From NCBI GenBank assembly GCA_025356095.1, contig JANXUR010000048.1, positions 39,465-103,464 on the forward strand: DNA of 64,000 bases, written 5' to 3'. This stretch comes from Acidobacteriaceae bacterium (GTDB lineage: Bacteria; Acidobacteriota; Terriglobia; Terriglobales; Acidobacteriaceae). Each line of letters opens with the position of its first letter. Position 1 is the first letter of the stretch. A program made the translations under genes and the position numbers. The notes beneath the pieces were generated by a model that was given only the letters and a program-made list of their open reading frames with translations, was not told the DNA's origin and did not search any database. Positions 26,348 to 36,071 of the stretch are shown here, piece after piece.

Positions 26348-28003
26348 TTGAAAGCCTCTATACTCCTCTCGTTGCCGCGCCCCTCATTCCCATTTCTGGC
26401 TGGGCTGTTCTTCGCCGTTTTCGCGCTTCTGCCCGCCCCGCTCCCCGCTCAGGCTCCGCTGGTGGATCAAACCGTCATGGTGCTGCCGTTCCAGAATGCC
26501 ACCGCCAGTTCAGACCTCGAATGGGTACGCGAGTCTTTTCCCGAAGTCATTGGCCAACGCCTGCAATCGCCCGCCTTGTACGTCGTCAGCCGTGACGAGC
26601 GCGTCACCGCCATGGATCGCTTTGGCTTTCCAGCCAGCGTGCAGCCCAGCCGCGCGTCCGCCTTCCGTCTGGCCGAGCAAATGGACGCGGATTTCGTGCT
26701 TCAGGGCCGCTATGCATTGGATGGACAGCTCGTGCGCGTCACCGCTCAGTTACTCGATGTGCGCGGTCGCAAGCTCCTTCCCGAACTGCACGAATCCGGC
26801 ACGCTGGCCCAATTGGTAAGCGTAGAGAACGTACTTGCGTGGGACGTGATGCGGCAGATGCGTCCTGACTTTGCCGAATCCCGCGACACCTACGTTGCCG
26901 CCTCGAATCCCATTCGCGTGGACGCGCTGGAGCACTATATGCGCGGCGTAACCGCGCTCGGTGCCGCCGACCGCGTCGCCCAACTGCAAGCCGCCCTCAA
27001 GCTTAGCCCCTCGTACTTGCCTGCCATCATGCAGCTTGCGAAAGCATACTTTACGGCCAAGAACTACGAAGACGCCATTCGCTGGTTTGGTCAAGTTCCC
27101 ATTGACACCGATCAGGCTCGCGAAGCCAACTTTCTGCTCGGACTCGCCGCCTGTAGCCTGGGTCAATACGAGCGCGCCGAAAGCGCCTTCAACTTTCTGG
27201 CCGCGCGCTTCCCGCTGGCAGAGGTTTACAACAACCTCGGCGTAGTCGCCCTAAAACGGGGCCGCAAGAATGCCGCCGACCTCTTCCAGAAAGCGGTTCA
27301 AGGCGACCCGGCAGACGCCGACTACCACTTCAATCTCGGGCTTACACTTTATCGCGCAGGCGATACCCAAAGTGCCGCCAAGCAGTGGCGAGACACCCTG
27401 ACCGCTCGCCCCAATGACGCCGAAGCCAAAGCCTTGCTCGACGGCATCAATGCGCCCGCCACAGCCAAGCCTGCCGACCCGGCCGCAGCTGCCACCGCAG
27501 CCGCGATCGCACCCGCCACCCCCGCCACCGCACCCAAGCTCCCCAGCGAGCGCCTGAAAAATCATTACGACGAAAGTTCCTACCGCCAGCTCGCGCTGCA
27601 AATTCAGATCATGAACGAGCAGCGCCTGGCATCCAGCAATCCTGCCATCCATGCCAGCTTCCATGTGGAACGGGGCGAACAGCTTATGGCGCAAGGCTTT
27701 ACCAGCGAAGCCGAACACGAGTTCCGCGAAGCCCTGCTGCTGGAACCATCCAGCGCTGCCGCTCATGCCGGGTTAGGCCGCGCCCGCGAGGTTGCGGGTG
27801 ACTGGCTCACCGCCCGCAGCGAAGCCAATGCCGCACTGCAAGCAAAGGAATCCGTTGCCACCTTGCTGCTGCTAGCCCGGGTTGACCTCCACGACAACCA
27901 CCCCGAATCCGCTACCACCAGCGTCAATCGCGCCTTGGCCCTGGAACCCAACAACGCCACCGCACTCGCCTTGCAAAAGCAAATCGCCGCCAAGTTTCGC
28001 TAG
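26348..28003 (+). CDS. Exported TPR-repeat protein
   Basis: The 551-residue product starts at TTG 26348 with AAAGAG upstream and has a signal peptide ending PLPAQA. Residues 40-160 form an alpha/beta domain with VMVLPFQN and DADFVLQGRYALDGQLVRV. This resembles the FlgO/CsgG-like or TolB N-terminal domain often paired with TPRs. The rest consists of TPR units (for example VYNNLGVVALKRGRKNAADLF and the next repeat DYHFNLGLTLYRAGD). An Ala/Pro linker near 375-395 separates a second TPR block. Such proteins act as periplasmic assembly scaffolds. A TadD-like role is conceivable from the nearby Tad locus but not supported by specific motifs. Confidence 0.75.
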   Translation: MKASILLSLPRPSFPFLAGLFFAVFALLPAPLPAQAPLVDQTVMVLPFQNATASSDLEWVRESFPEVIGQRLQSPALYVVSRDERVTAMDRFGFPASVQPSRASAFRLAEQMDADFVLQGRYALDGQLVRVTAQLLDVRGRKLLPELHESGTLAQLVSVENVLAWDVMRQMRPDFAESRDTYVAASNPIRVDALEHYMRGVTALGAADRVAQLQAALKLSPSYLPAIMQLAKAYFTAKNYEDAIRWFGQVPIDTDQAREANFLLGLAACSLGQYERAESAFNFLAARFPLAEVYNNLGVVALKRGRKNAADLFQKAVQGDPADADYHFNLGLTLYRAGDTQSAAKQWRDTLTARPNDAEAKALLDGINAPATAKPADPAAAATAAAIAPATPATAPKLPSERLKNHYDESSYRQLALQIQIMNEQRLASSNPAIHASFHVERGEQLMAQGFTSEAEHEFREALLLEPSSAAAHAGLGRAREVAGDWLTARSEANAALQAKESVATLLLLARVDLHDNHPESATTSVNRALALEPNNATALALQKQIAAKFR

Positions 28004-28050
28004 AAATTGCTCGCACCCCACGTGCGAACTGTCCTCCACAGGCGCACAAT

Positions 28051-29382
28051 ATGGGTATGCTTTCTCCTACCATGCGCTCTCCTGCCTTGCTCTCTCGCCT
28101 TGCTCTCGGCGCGGCCTTCGCTCTGCTCTTTCTACTCGCCCCCGCCAGCCACGTCTCCGCCGCCAGCGGCGGCATCCTGCGACTGAAGCTCGACGACACC
28201 ATCAATCCCATCACTCAGGAATACATCGAGCGCGGCATTGCCGAAGCCTCGCGCACCAACGCCAGCGCCGTACTCATCGAAATCAATACCCCCGGCGGGC
28301 TGCTCGATGCCACCCGCAAGATCGTTGAAGCCATGCTCGCATCGCCCGTGCCCGTCATCGTTTACGTCACCCCCAGCGGCAGCCGTGCTGCCTCGGCAGG
28401 CCTATTTATTTTGGAAGCAGCCGATGTTGCCGCTATGGCTCCGGGCACCAACACCGGTGCCGCGCATCCCGTCGTACTCGGCGGTGCCAAACTCGACGAC
28501 GTGATGAAAACCAAGATGGAAAATGATGCCGCCGCGCTCATGCGCTCCGTCGTTGCCAAGCGTGGCCGCAACGTCGAACTCGCCGAATCCGGCGTTCGCG
28601 AATCCAAAAGCTTTTCCGATCAAGAAGCCCTTCAGCAAAAATTGATTGACGTGGTCGCCAAAGACGAGAGTGCCCTCTTCCAGCAAATCAGCGAACGCGA
28701 CGTCACCCGCTTTAGCGGCGAAAAATCTCGTCTCCCCCTCAACGGCCAGCCCGTCACTGACTTCGACCTCAGCCTCCGCGAGCGCATCCTCGACAAATTG
28801 ATGGATCCCAACCTCGCCGCTCTCCTGCTCTCGCTCGGCATGCTCGCGCTCTACGCCGAGTTCAACCATCCCGGCGCAGTCATTCCCGGCGTCGTCGGAG
28901 GCTTAGCAGTCTTACTCGCCTTGTTCGCACTCAACCTTCTGCCCACCCGCTTCGAGGCCATCGTATTGGTAATCGCAGCCTTCGCCCTCTTCGCGCTAGA
29001 AGCCAAACTCGGCACCCACGGCGCTCTCGGCATTGGCGGGGTCATCGCGCTGGTGATGGGCGTGTTGTTGCTGGTGGATGGCCCGATTCCCGAGATGCGC
29101 GTGCACTGGGCCACCGCTCTTTCCCTCGCCATTCCTCTCGGCCTCATTTCCGTTTTCCTGATGCGGATTGCCGTGCAAGCCCGTCGCAACAAGATCACCA
29201 CCGGCATCGAGGGCATGATCGGCACCATCGGCGTGGCGGCATCAGAAATCAGTCTGACCGGCAAAGTCACGGTGCGCGGCGAGCTTTGGAACGCTTTTGC
29301 GGCAAGCCCCGTGCCCCCTGGTGCCAATGTAGTGGTGAAACGAGTGGATGGTTTGCGGTTAGAGGTCGAGTCCGTGCGTTAG
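28051..29382 (+). CDS. nfeD: NfeD-family ClpP-class membrane serine protease
   Basis: The 443-residue protein has a signal peptide and a ClpP-like protease domain. The likely nucleophile is Ser115 in SRAASAG, with the partner lysine about 40 residues later in MKTKMEN. Four to five membrane helices follow (about 265-380), then a C-terminal OB-fold NfeD domain (MIGTIGVAASEI to the end). This is the long NfeD1 architecture. Archaeal homologues cleave the C-terminus of stomatin-type proteins. The next gene here encodes a slipin/stomatin, the classical nfeD partner. Confidence 0.92.
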   Translation: MGMLSPTMRSPALLSRLALGAAFALLFLLAPASHVSAASGGILRLKLDDTINPITQEYIERGIAEASRTNASAVLIEINTPGGLLDATRKIVEAMLASPVPVIVYVTPSGSRAASAGLFILEAADVAAMAPGTNTGAAHPVVLGGAKLDDVMKTKMENDAAALMRSVVAKRGRNVELAESGVRESKSFSDQEALQQKLIDVVAKDESALFQQISERDVTRFSGEKSRLPLNGQPVTDFDLSLRERILDKLMDPNLAALLLSLGMLALYAEFNHPGAVIPGVVGGLAVLLALFALNLLPTRFEAIVLVIAAFALFALEAKLGTHGALGIGGVIALVMGVLLLVDGPIPEMRVHWATALSLAIPLGLISVFLMRIAVQARRNKITTGIEGMIGTIGVAASEISLTGKVTVRGELWNAFAASPVPPGANVVVKRVDGLRLEVESVR

Positions 29383-29504
29383 GATGCGGCAGTATGCGTT
29401 GTGCACCTCACTTGATACCTCTCCTGAATGCTGAGAACGCACTAAACTTCCTGTAGGGCGTGGTGCCGCACTTGTCTGTGCAACCATGCGAAAGGTGGTT
29501 CCCG

Positions 29505-30326
29505 GTGGAAATCCAATTGGTCGGCGTGGTCGTTCTCATCCTCGTGTTTTACGCGCTCAGTTCCATCAAGATCCTCGCTGAGTACGAACGCGGCGTCATC
29601 TTTGAACTGGGTCGCTTGAAAGAAAATCCTAAGGGCCCGGGCATCGCATTTGTCTTCGCCCCTTTCCAGCGCATGGTGCGCATCTCGCTGCGTCAGGAAG
29701 CGCTCGAAGTCCAACCGCAAGACATTATCACGCGCGACAATGTGACTCTAAAAGTCAACGCCGTGATCTTTCTGCGGGTCGTGGAACCCAACAAAGCGGT
29801 CGTGGAAGTCAGCAACTACACCTATCAGACTTCGCAATTTGCCCAAACCACGTTGCGCTCCGTGATGGGCGAAAGCGAACTGGATGAGATTTTGTCCAAG
29901 CGCGAAAAAATCAACCTGCGCTTGCAAAGCATCCTCGACCAGCACACCGAACCATGGGGCGTTAAAGTCACCAATGTCGAGGTCAAGCAGGTTGACCTGC
30001 CTGAATCCATGCTGCGCGTGATGGCCCGTCAGGCCGAAGCCGATCGGGAACGCCGCTCCAAGATCATTCATGCAGAGGGCGAATTTGGTGCCGCCCAGCG
30101 CCTGGTGGATGCTGCTCACTTGCTCGCCACCGAACCCATCAGCGTGCAGTTGCGCTACTTGCAAACACTGGCAGAAATTGGCACCGAGAAAAACACCACC
30201 GTCATCTTCCCCGTGCCAGTGGATCTCTTCGCCGGACTGCAAAAGCTGGTGCAGAAGTTGGCCGACGCGCCGGTTCCGGCCGCCCCGCCAGCCCCGGCGA
30301 TTCAGCCACCAATCACCACCACATAG
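29505..30326 (+). CDS. Slipin/stomatin-like membrane protein (SPFH domain)
   Basis: The protein has one N-terminal hydrophobic hairpin ([16 protein letters not shown]) followed by an SPFH domain: [13 protein letters not shown], then [18 protein letters not shown], then the conserved [19 protein letters not shown] coiled-coil-prone helix and a Pro/Ala-rich tail finish the 273 residues. The preferred start is GTG 29505 with AAAGGTGG upstream. A GTG 45 bases earlier adds residues unlike slipins. Slipins form large membrane assemblies and are substrates of NfeD proteases, and nfeD is the preceding gene. Confidence 0.9.
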   Translation: MEIQLVGVVVLILVFYALSSIKILAEYERGVIFELGRLKENPKGPGIAFVFAPFQRMVRISLRQEALEVQPQDIITRDNVTLKVNAVIFLRVVEPNKAVVEVSNYTYQTSQFAQTTLRSVMGESELDEILSKREKINLRLQSILDQHTEPWGVKVTNVEVKQVDLPESMLRVMARQAEADRERRSKIIHAEGEFGAAQRLVDAAHLLATEPISVQLRYLQTLAEIGTEKNTTVIFPVPVDLFAGLQKLVQKLADAPVPAAPPAPAIQPPITTT

Positions 30327-30383
30327 ACTGAGTAGTTTTTTCCGCCAGCCCCCGCTGGCATACCACGAGGACACAGCAACTGT

Positions 30384-31094
30384 ATGGCTGGAGAAAGCAG
30401 AACTCGCACTACGAGTAACCGTCCCGCCGCTGCGGCCCACCGCTACGACGCAGACGAAGACACCGAAATCACGCTCGGCACCGGCAAAATGCTGGTGCTG
30501 TTCTTTGGACTGGTCGTGCTCTGTGGCCTGTTCTTTGGCACCGGCTACATGATTGGCCACAACTCCGCCCGCATTGACGCTCACAAAGACGATGCCGCCG
30601 CAGCCTCGCCTGTCGCCAGCCTCAGCAATAAGCCCTCGGCGACGGATGGCGGCGATAGCCAAGCCACGGCCAGCGATGCCGGAACCTCTGCTAACCCATC
30701 CAACTCTGCGAGCACGGCGGCCCCGCCGCTCGTAATGGATTCCACCAACGGCGTGCCGATGCCGACCGCGCCGGTTTCCTCGCCATCCAAGTTCGAAACC
30801 AAACCCAAGAATCAGCAAGCCGCCCCGTTTGTGCCAGTTCCTGCGACCACTGCCGCCACGCAGCACTCCCTCGCCGGTGGTAGTTGGGTGCAAGTAGCGG
30901 CCGTGAGCCATGAAGAAGACGCACAGGCGCTGGTTAGCGCCCTTACGCGCAAACAGTATGCGGCCTCCGTCAATACCGCTCCAACCGACAAATTGTTCCA
31001 CGTGGTGATTGGGCCCTTCACCGCAGCATCCGAGGCGGAAGCCACCAAGAAGCGTTTAGGCGATGACGGATACAACGCCATCGTAAAGCACTAA
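30384..31094 (+). CDS. SPOR-domain inner-membrane protein
   Basis: The 236-residue protein has a short charged cytoplasmic N-terminus and one membrane helix (MLVLFFGLVVLCGLFF, about residues 36-55). A long Ser/Ala/Pro-rich periplasmic linker follows. The C-terminal SPOR domain includes GSWVQVAAVSHEEDAQALV and, near its end, FHVVIGPF. SPOR domains bind denuded glycan strands of peptidoglycan at division septa, so a cell-division or envelope role is likely. It is 57 bp after the slipin gene and is followed by a long hairpin. Confidence 0.87.
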   Translation: MAGESRTRTTSNRPAAAAHRYDADEDTEITLGTGKMLVLFFGLVVLCGLFFGTGYMIGHNSARIDAHKDDAAAASPVASLSNKPSATDGGDSQATASDAGTSANPSNSASTAAPPLVMDSTNGVPMPTAPVSSPSKFETKPKNQQAAPFVPVPATTAATQHSLAGGSWVQVAAVSHEEDAQALVSALTRKQYAASVNTAPTDKLFHVVIGPFTAASEAEATKKRLGDDGYNAIVKH

Positions 31095-31100
31095 GCCAAT

Positions 31101-31143
31101 GCAAGCCCGCTGCAAAGTCGGCATTGCCCTGCAGCGGGCTTGC
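31101..31143. terminator. Strong stem-loop between convergent genes
   Basis: A perfect 14-bp inverted repeat (GCAAGCCCGCTGCA at 31101-31114, TGCAGCGGGCTTGC at 31130-31143) with a 15-base loop starts 6 bases after the SPOR gene stop. There is no T tract on either side, so intrinsic termination is probable rather than certain. It may serve mainly as an mRNA end-protecting stem. Confidence 0.55.
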
Positions 31144-31199
31144 GCTAGCTCCACTCAGGCCGGGCTCTTGCCTGTTTCCAACCGTCTATTTCCAACTGT

Positions 31200-31709
31200 C
31201 TATTTCCAGCCCGCCTGCTGTGCCGCTAAATCGCCCAGCCACGGCAGCCGGAAGGCTTCTCCGCGATAGGCCTTCAACAACAGCACCACGAACAGGACTC
31301 CGCAAGCATCCACCACCAGAATCAGTGCCAACCAACCCAGCAGCGCGCTCAAGGACGCCAGTAGCAACGCCAGCGACACCAGCAGAACACACACCACCGG
31401 AAACAGTAGCGACTGAATCGCATGGAAACGCAGAAAGCGGTTGCTGCGATACGGCTCCACAAAAAAATAGGCCACCGCAGGCAACACCAGATAGCTGCAC
31501 ATCGCTGGCAAATTGCGGCTCCCCGTACTTACCGGATCCGCCATTACACTGCCGCCGGTTTTCATACCCGCTGCCATACCCGCCGCCATCACCCGCAACC
31601 GCTTCACCACTTGCGCCCTGCCTCCGGGCGCGTTCGTGCGGCCACAGGCTTGGCATATGGCCATTCCGCCCGACAAAACGGCTCCACAATGCATGCAGTT
31701 TACTGCCAT
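31200..31709 (-). CDS. Zinc-ribbon membrane protein (DUF4870-like)
   Basis: The 169-residue product starts at the ATG 31707-31709, with a GGAG sequence about 13 bases upstream. It opens with a zinc ribbon (CMHCGAVLSGGMAICQACG). A linker follows, then three to four hydrophobic helices with a motif around YFFVEPYRSNRFLRFHAIQSL. The paired aromatic/HAxQ motif between helices is typical of DUF4870/small membrane proteins whose function is unknown. The open frame extends far upstream over the divergent acylase promoter but without family-like sequence. Confidence 0.75.
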   Translation of the reverse strand: MAVNCMHCGAVLSGGMAICQACGRTNAPGGRAQVVKRLRVMAAGMAAGMKTGGSVMADPVSTGSRNLPAMCSYLVLPAVAYFFVEPYRSNRFLRFHAIQSLLFPVVCVLLVSLALLLASLSALLGWLALILVVDACGVLFVVLLLKAYRGEAFRLPWLGDLAAQQAGWK

Positions 31710-31932
31710 AAAAAGTAGTCTCCAACTCGCAATCGCGCCCGACCTTTGCACCGAGCGTCGCCCGGCGACTCGACCCCAAGCCTCGAACCCAAGGGCACTC
31801 ACTGGACGCGCATCCGACCCTACCAGAATCCCCCACACCGGGCAATGCACTTTTGACCATTCGGTTCCAACCTCTCGCTCTACCCGGCCGAGCCGGTTCT
31901 TTCCTGCGCTGCACGCGCTAAAATGGCGGAAT

Positions 31933-34461
31933 ATGTCTAGCCCGCTTCCTGCCACTTCATTCATTCTTCCGGCTCGCCCCTCCGTTTGGCGTCGCGTGGT
32001 AGTGCCTTCTGGGTTCGCGCTGATTGCCGTCATCGTGCTGGCAGCCGCCGCTGTGGTGGCGTGGTTCTACTTTTCTGCTCGCGCGGCCCTGCCCGTGGTC
32101 GAAGGCAAGCTCACCCTCGCGGGCTTACATGCGCCGGTCACCGTCACTCGCGACACCCACGGTGTGCCCACTATTGAAGCTGCCGCCGCAGACGACCTAT
32201 TCTTCGCGCAAGGCTTTGTCACCGCGCAAGACCGCTTCTTCCAGATGGAACTCTTGCGGCGCTTCGCGGGCGGCACCCTCGCCGAAGTCCTTGGCCCCGC
32301 CGTAGTGGACTACGACCGCGAGGCCCGCATTCTTGGCATGAGGCAGGCTGCTGAGCGCGCCGCTCACAACCTTTCTGGCGACACCCTCGCCGCAGCCAAC
32401 TCCTACACCGCTGGCATCAACGCCTATCTCGCCTCCAGCCAACATCACCTTCCCATGGAGTTCACCGTGCTCGGCTACTCGCCCCAGCGGTGGACGAATA
32501 CCGACACCTACCTCATCTTCGCCTTTATGGTGAAAGACTTGAATCATGAGGAGCGCCCCTCCGCCATGCTGCGCGAAAAAATCCTCGCGCGCCTCGGCCC
32601 GGATCTCACTGCCGACCTCTTCGTCAACCGCTCGTCGCACGATCAAGTCCCCAGCCAATCCGCCACTTGGGTGGACCCGAATGCGCAAGCCGCCAAGGAT
32701 GCTGCCGATGGAGATGACGAGGATGGGCCCGAGGAGTCTGGGGTGGACACCAAGAAGATTGGCCTGCATCGCGCCGCCGGCCCCGCTGCCCCAAACTCAA
32801 CCGATCACAATCTCTATCGCGACCCGCTCCGCGCTGGCTCCAACGACTGGGTCGTTTCCGGTGCCCACACCACCACCGGCAAACCACTGCTATGTAACGA
32901 TATGCACCTTCGCCATCAAATGCCCGGCATCTGGTACGAAGCCCACCTACGCACCACAGACGGCAAGCTCGACGTGGCTGGCGTCACACTCCCCGGCACT
33001 CCCGGCGTCGTGGTGGGCCACAATCAACGCATCGCATGGGGCTTCACCAATGTCGGCCCCACAGTCGGCGACTACTACATTGAAACCTTCAACGCCAGCG
33101 GCGACTATCAAACGCCTGACGGCTGGAAGCATCCCGATACGCGCGACGAACTGGTGCGCGTAAAAGGCGCGCCCGATCAGCACATCACCGTTCGCGTCAC
33201 CCGCCACGGCCCCATCGTCACCGAACTCCTCCCCGGCGAGACCCGCCCCATCGCCCTCCGCTGGACCATATATGAGCCCGACGCCCTGCACAATGCGCTG
33301 CTCGACCTTGACCGCGCCCAGAATTGGCAGGAGTTCACCCACGCCCTAGCGGGCTGGGACGCGCCCGGCCAAAACGTCGTCTATGCCGACGTGGACGGCC
33401 ACATTGGCTACCACGCTACCGGTCGCATTCCCATTCGCGCCACCGGCGACGGCGGCCTTCCCGTCTCTGGCGCTGACAACGCCCATGAATGGACTGGTTG
33501 GGTGCCGTTCGACCAACTGCCCACCGTTTACGACCCGCCCAGCGGCATCATCGCCACCGCCAATGGCCGCATCGTGCCCGACCATTACAAGTTTTCCCTG
33601 AGCAAAGAGTGGGGCGCCCCGTGGCGAACCGCTCGCATCTATCAAGTGCTCGAGTCCGGCCAGAAGTTCGGCCCCGCCGAAATGCTCACCCTGCAAACCG
33701 ATGTTTACTCTGCCTTTGACGACGCGATGGGACACCGCCTGGTGCAAGCTGCCGAAGCGGCACCCAAGCTGACTCCGCGCGCGCTCGCTGCTGTTGCCTT
33801 GTTACGCGATTGGGATGGACGTATGTCCGCTGACTCCGCCGCCCCTACAATCGAATACAAAGCCCGCACCGAAGCCATGCGGCTCTTACTCGAACCACGC
33901 TTAGGCGCAGCCGCGAATGGAAAGGTCTCGAAAGACGGTTCGCTTAGTTGGAAGAGTTACCTCTGGGAGATGAGTTCCGTGTGGCAAGAAAGCGTACTTA
34001 CTAGCCGCCCCGCCCGCTGGCTGCCCTCCACTTACAAGAGTTATGACGACTTACTCGTCGCCGCACTCGAAGCTGCAATCGCACAGTCCGACGCCCCGCA
34101 GGATCTCGCCTCTTGGCACTGGGGTGCTTTCCACTCGGTAGATGTGGAGCATCCTATCTTCCAGCACATTCCCTTGCTCGCGGCGATGTCTGCACCCGGC
34201 AAGCATGACCAGTCTGGCAGCGGACTCACCGTGAAAGCCGTCGGCTCCGACTTTGGCCCGTCGGAGCGCTACACCGCCGACACCTCGAACTGGGACCACA
34301 GTACGCTGAACATCACCACAGGCCAATCCGGCCAGCTCTTCAGCGACCACTATCTAGACATGTGGCCGCTCTGGTATGAAGGCCGCACCGTCGAGTTACC
34401 GTTCAGCGCAGCAGCGGTAGAAAAGAACAAGGAACACCAACTGGTGCTGGAACCGAAGTAA
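31933..34461 (+). CDS. Penicillin acylase family (Ntn) hydrolase
   Basis: The family comprises periplasmic amidases that mature by self-cleavage before a serine that becomes the N-terminal nucleophile. The 842-residue product has an N-terminal membrane helix (about 25-50). The alpha-chain region has GLHAPVTVTRDTHGVPTI and LFFAQGFVTAQDRFFQME. A spacer with an acidic patch follows, then the cleavage site AGSNDWVVSG with Ser303. The beta chain includes ITVRVTRHGPIV. Natural substrates may be acyl-homoserine lactones, peptides or beta-lactams; the sequence does not decide. The ATG at 31933 lies just before the helix; the frame is open far upstream but without coding signal. Confidence 0.92.
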   Translation: MSSPLPATSFILPARPSVWRRVVVPSGFALIAVIVLAAAAVVAWFYFSARAALPVVEGKLTLAGLHAPVTVTRDTHGVPTIEAAAADDLFFAQGFVTAQDRFFQMELLRRFAGGTLAEVLGPAVVDYDREARILGMRQAAERAAHNLSGDTLAAANSYTAGINAYLASSQHHLPMEFTVLGYSPQRWTNTDTYLIFAFMVKDLNHEERPSAMLREKILARLGPDLTADLFVNRSSHDQVPSQSATWVDPNAQAAKDAADGDDEDGPEESGVDTKKIGLHRAAGPAAPNSTDHNLYRDPLRAGSNDWVVSGAHTTTGKPLLCNDMHLRHQMPGIWYEAHLRTTDGKLDVAGVTLPGTPGVVVGHNQRIAWGFTNVGPTVGDYYIETFNASGDYQTPDGWKHPDTRDELVRVKGAPDQHITVRVTRHGPIVTELLPGETRPIALRWTIYEPDALHNALLDLDRAQNWQEFTHALAGWDAPGQNVVYADVDGHIGYHATGRIPIRATGDGGLPVSGADNAHEWTGWVPFDQLPTVYDPPSGIIATANGRIVPDHYKFSLSKEWGAPWRTARIYQVLESGQKFGPAEMLTLQTDVYSAFDDAMGHRLVQAAEAAPKLTPRALAAVALLRDWDGRMSADSAAPTIEYKARTEAMRLLLEPRLGAAANGKVSKDGSLSWKSYLWEMSSVWQESVLTSRPARWLPSTYKSYDDLLVAALEAAIAQSDAPQDLASWHWGAFHSVDVEHPIFQHIPLLAAMSAPGKHDQSGSGLTVKAVGSDFGPSERYTADTSNWDHSTLNITTGQSGQLFSDHYLDMWPLWYEGRTVELPFSAAAVEKNKEHQLVLEPK

Positions 34462-34587
34462 AGCCAGTCTTTACTTTGACGCCCATCCTGGCTTCGGTGC
34501 CCGGTCCTCCATTCAGAAATTGGGTGCTCTTTGCCACACTGAGCGTAGAGCGCCCGATGCAGGTTCTAACCCAAAGAGTGGCTTAAA

Positions 34588-34619
34588 CAAAAAACCCGTC
34601 CAAGCATCGCTTGGACGGG
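34588..34619 (-). terminator. Rho-independent terminator after lipoprotein gene
   Basis: A perfect 11-bp inverted repeat (34595-34605 and 34609-34619) has a 3-base loop. On the minus strand it is followed by TTTTTTG, 24 bases beyond the lipoprotein stop. Confidence 0.88.
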
Positions 34620-34643
34620 CCTCTCACCTGAACTTCTGCCTAC

Positions 34644-35921
34644 CTACTTATCAATGTACTTCACATCCACCGCATCACCCACAATATCCAGCTGACTGTT
34701 GGAGTCAATCAGCGCGCTCGTCTTGGCATCATAAATTCGCAACTGTCCGCCAATCACTACATACACAACCGTCCGCCCGCCGCCAATGGGCGCGATTCCC
34801 GTCACATCGCCTAAGTCCGGCGACACTACCGCCGTATTCGCCGTCGTATCTAGAATCGAAAGGCACCCGCGCGTCTCGGTCGAGCTATTCACATTCGAGC
34901 AACGCTTGGCTCCAACAAACAGCTTGCCGCTCTGTAACTCAATGTGATTGTGGAAGCCATCCGTCACTTCAATCGGTCCTTGCTTCACGGCCAGCGTATT
35001 CGCATCCACCACATTCACTTCGCCGCAGTTGGCTGCTGCCGTTGTGCCCTTGCACGTGGTTCCCGGCTTTGAACCCGCCACGTACAAATTGCCGCTGCTC
35101 AAGTAGCCAGCCGTCGCTGCATTCAAGGCTTGCGTGGCGTTGATGTGGTAGGCCGTCATGTCCACGGTAGAAACGCTGGCTTGTGTGCCGCCACACTCCG
35201 CGCCGCAACTATAAACATATGCCGTATTGCCGTCGCTGGAAAATGTTGCGTCCACCGCCTTATCGAAGCCAGAAATGAACGTCGTAGCAGCCGTGTTGTC
35301 CGAAACCTTGATCGAAACCTTCGAAGTATCAATCACCGCCGCCGTATTGGTTGAACCCAACGCCACAATCCGGCTCGCCGTCGCGTTCACTTCCAACTGG
35401 TTCACACCCGCCACCGGGATGCGCGAAGCCACCGTATACCTTCTGGTGCTCTGGTCAATATCCAGCACCAGCACCACCCCGTTTGGCCCATTCAGCACCG
35501 GAGCCAGCGGCACCGCCACGTATGCCGTGGTGTTGCCCGGGCCAAACACCATGCTGGTCGCCGCGCCTACCGCCAGTCCTACGCCTGCAATAGTGCGCTC
35601 TTTCGTGTTGTCCAGCAAGGCCACCAAGTTATCAGCCGCGCTCGCCACCAGCATCAAATTGCGGCTGCCCGAGAGCGTCATGATGCCCGGCTGTTGGCCC
35701 GCACCCGCACTAAACCGAGTGAACTTATCATGCTTCGCGTCCAAAATAAATACCAACGTCGGAAACGTGGACGATGCGATGCTGTTGCTCACCAAGGCAC
35801 GGTTGCTCAACCCACTCACCGCGCCGGTGCTGCTGGAAGAGGACGAATTGTTCGATCCGCACGAAACCAGCGCGGCCGCCATGCCGAAAACCACCAATAC
35901 AGACCAAATTCGGTTCAACAA
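34644..35921 (-). CDS. Lipoprotein with a predicted beta-propeller
   Basis: The 425-residue product has a lipoprotein signal peptide with lipobox ALVSC and Cys21. A Ser/Asn-rich linker leads to a series of WD/NHL/YVTN-like blades, such as TLVFILDAKHDKFTRF and AVIDTSKVSIKV. Six cysteines in the middle and C-terminal part could form disulfides. The start is TTG at 35919-35921 with GGAG upstream. The family role is unknown; such surface propellers often bind carbohydrate or protein partners. It is transcribed alone and ends at a strong terminator. Confidence 0.72.
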   Translation of the reverse strand: MLNRIWSVLVVFGMAAALVSCGSNNSSSSSSTGAVSGLSNRALVSNSIASSTFPTLVFILDAKHDKFTRFSAGAGQQPGIMTLSGSRNLMLVASAADNLVALLDNTKERTIAGVGLAVGAATSMVFGPGNTTAYVAVPLAPVLNGPNGVVLVLDIDQSTRRYTVASRIPVAGVNQLEVNATASRIVALGSTNTAAVIDTSKVSIKVSDNTAATTFISGFDKAVDATFSSDGNTAYVYSCGAECGGTQASVSTVDMTAYHINATQALNAATAGYLSSGNLYVAGSKPGTTCKGTTAAANCGEVNVVDANTLAVKQGPIEVTDGFHNHIELQSGKLFVGAKRCSNVNSSTETRGCLSILDTTANTAVVSPDLGDVTGIAPIGGGRTVVYVVIGGQLRIYDAKTSALIDSNSQLDIVGDAVDVKYIDK

Positions 35922-36071
35922 GGGACTCCAGAAAAATTCATGATAAGGGCAATCAAACTTTAGATGCGGCCTGCGTCTGCCGGGTCAACCGCAATCTTCA
36001 ACTATAACAAATGGCAGCCCCAACCTGCGCCTCCCTGCCTTGTCGCCCTTCCCCTTCGTGTATCCTCGGTC

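Noticed and set aside
29748..31001. Long open frame of 417 codons on the minus strand
   Set aside because: It is antisense to the slipin and SPOR genes, whose products have clear domains. Its own product is low-complexity Gly/Arg/His sequence without family features, as expected from GC-rich shadow frames.
35922..36071. Possible SAM riboswitch before the methyltransferase/MTHFR gene
   Set aside because: No SAM-I-like four-way-junction motifs or terminator/anti-terminator pair could be seen in the 150 bases.
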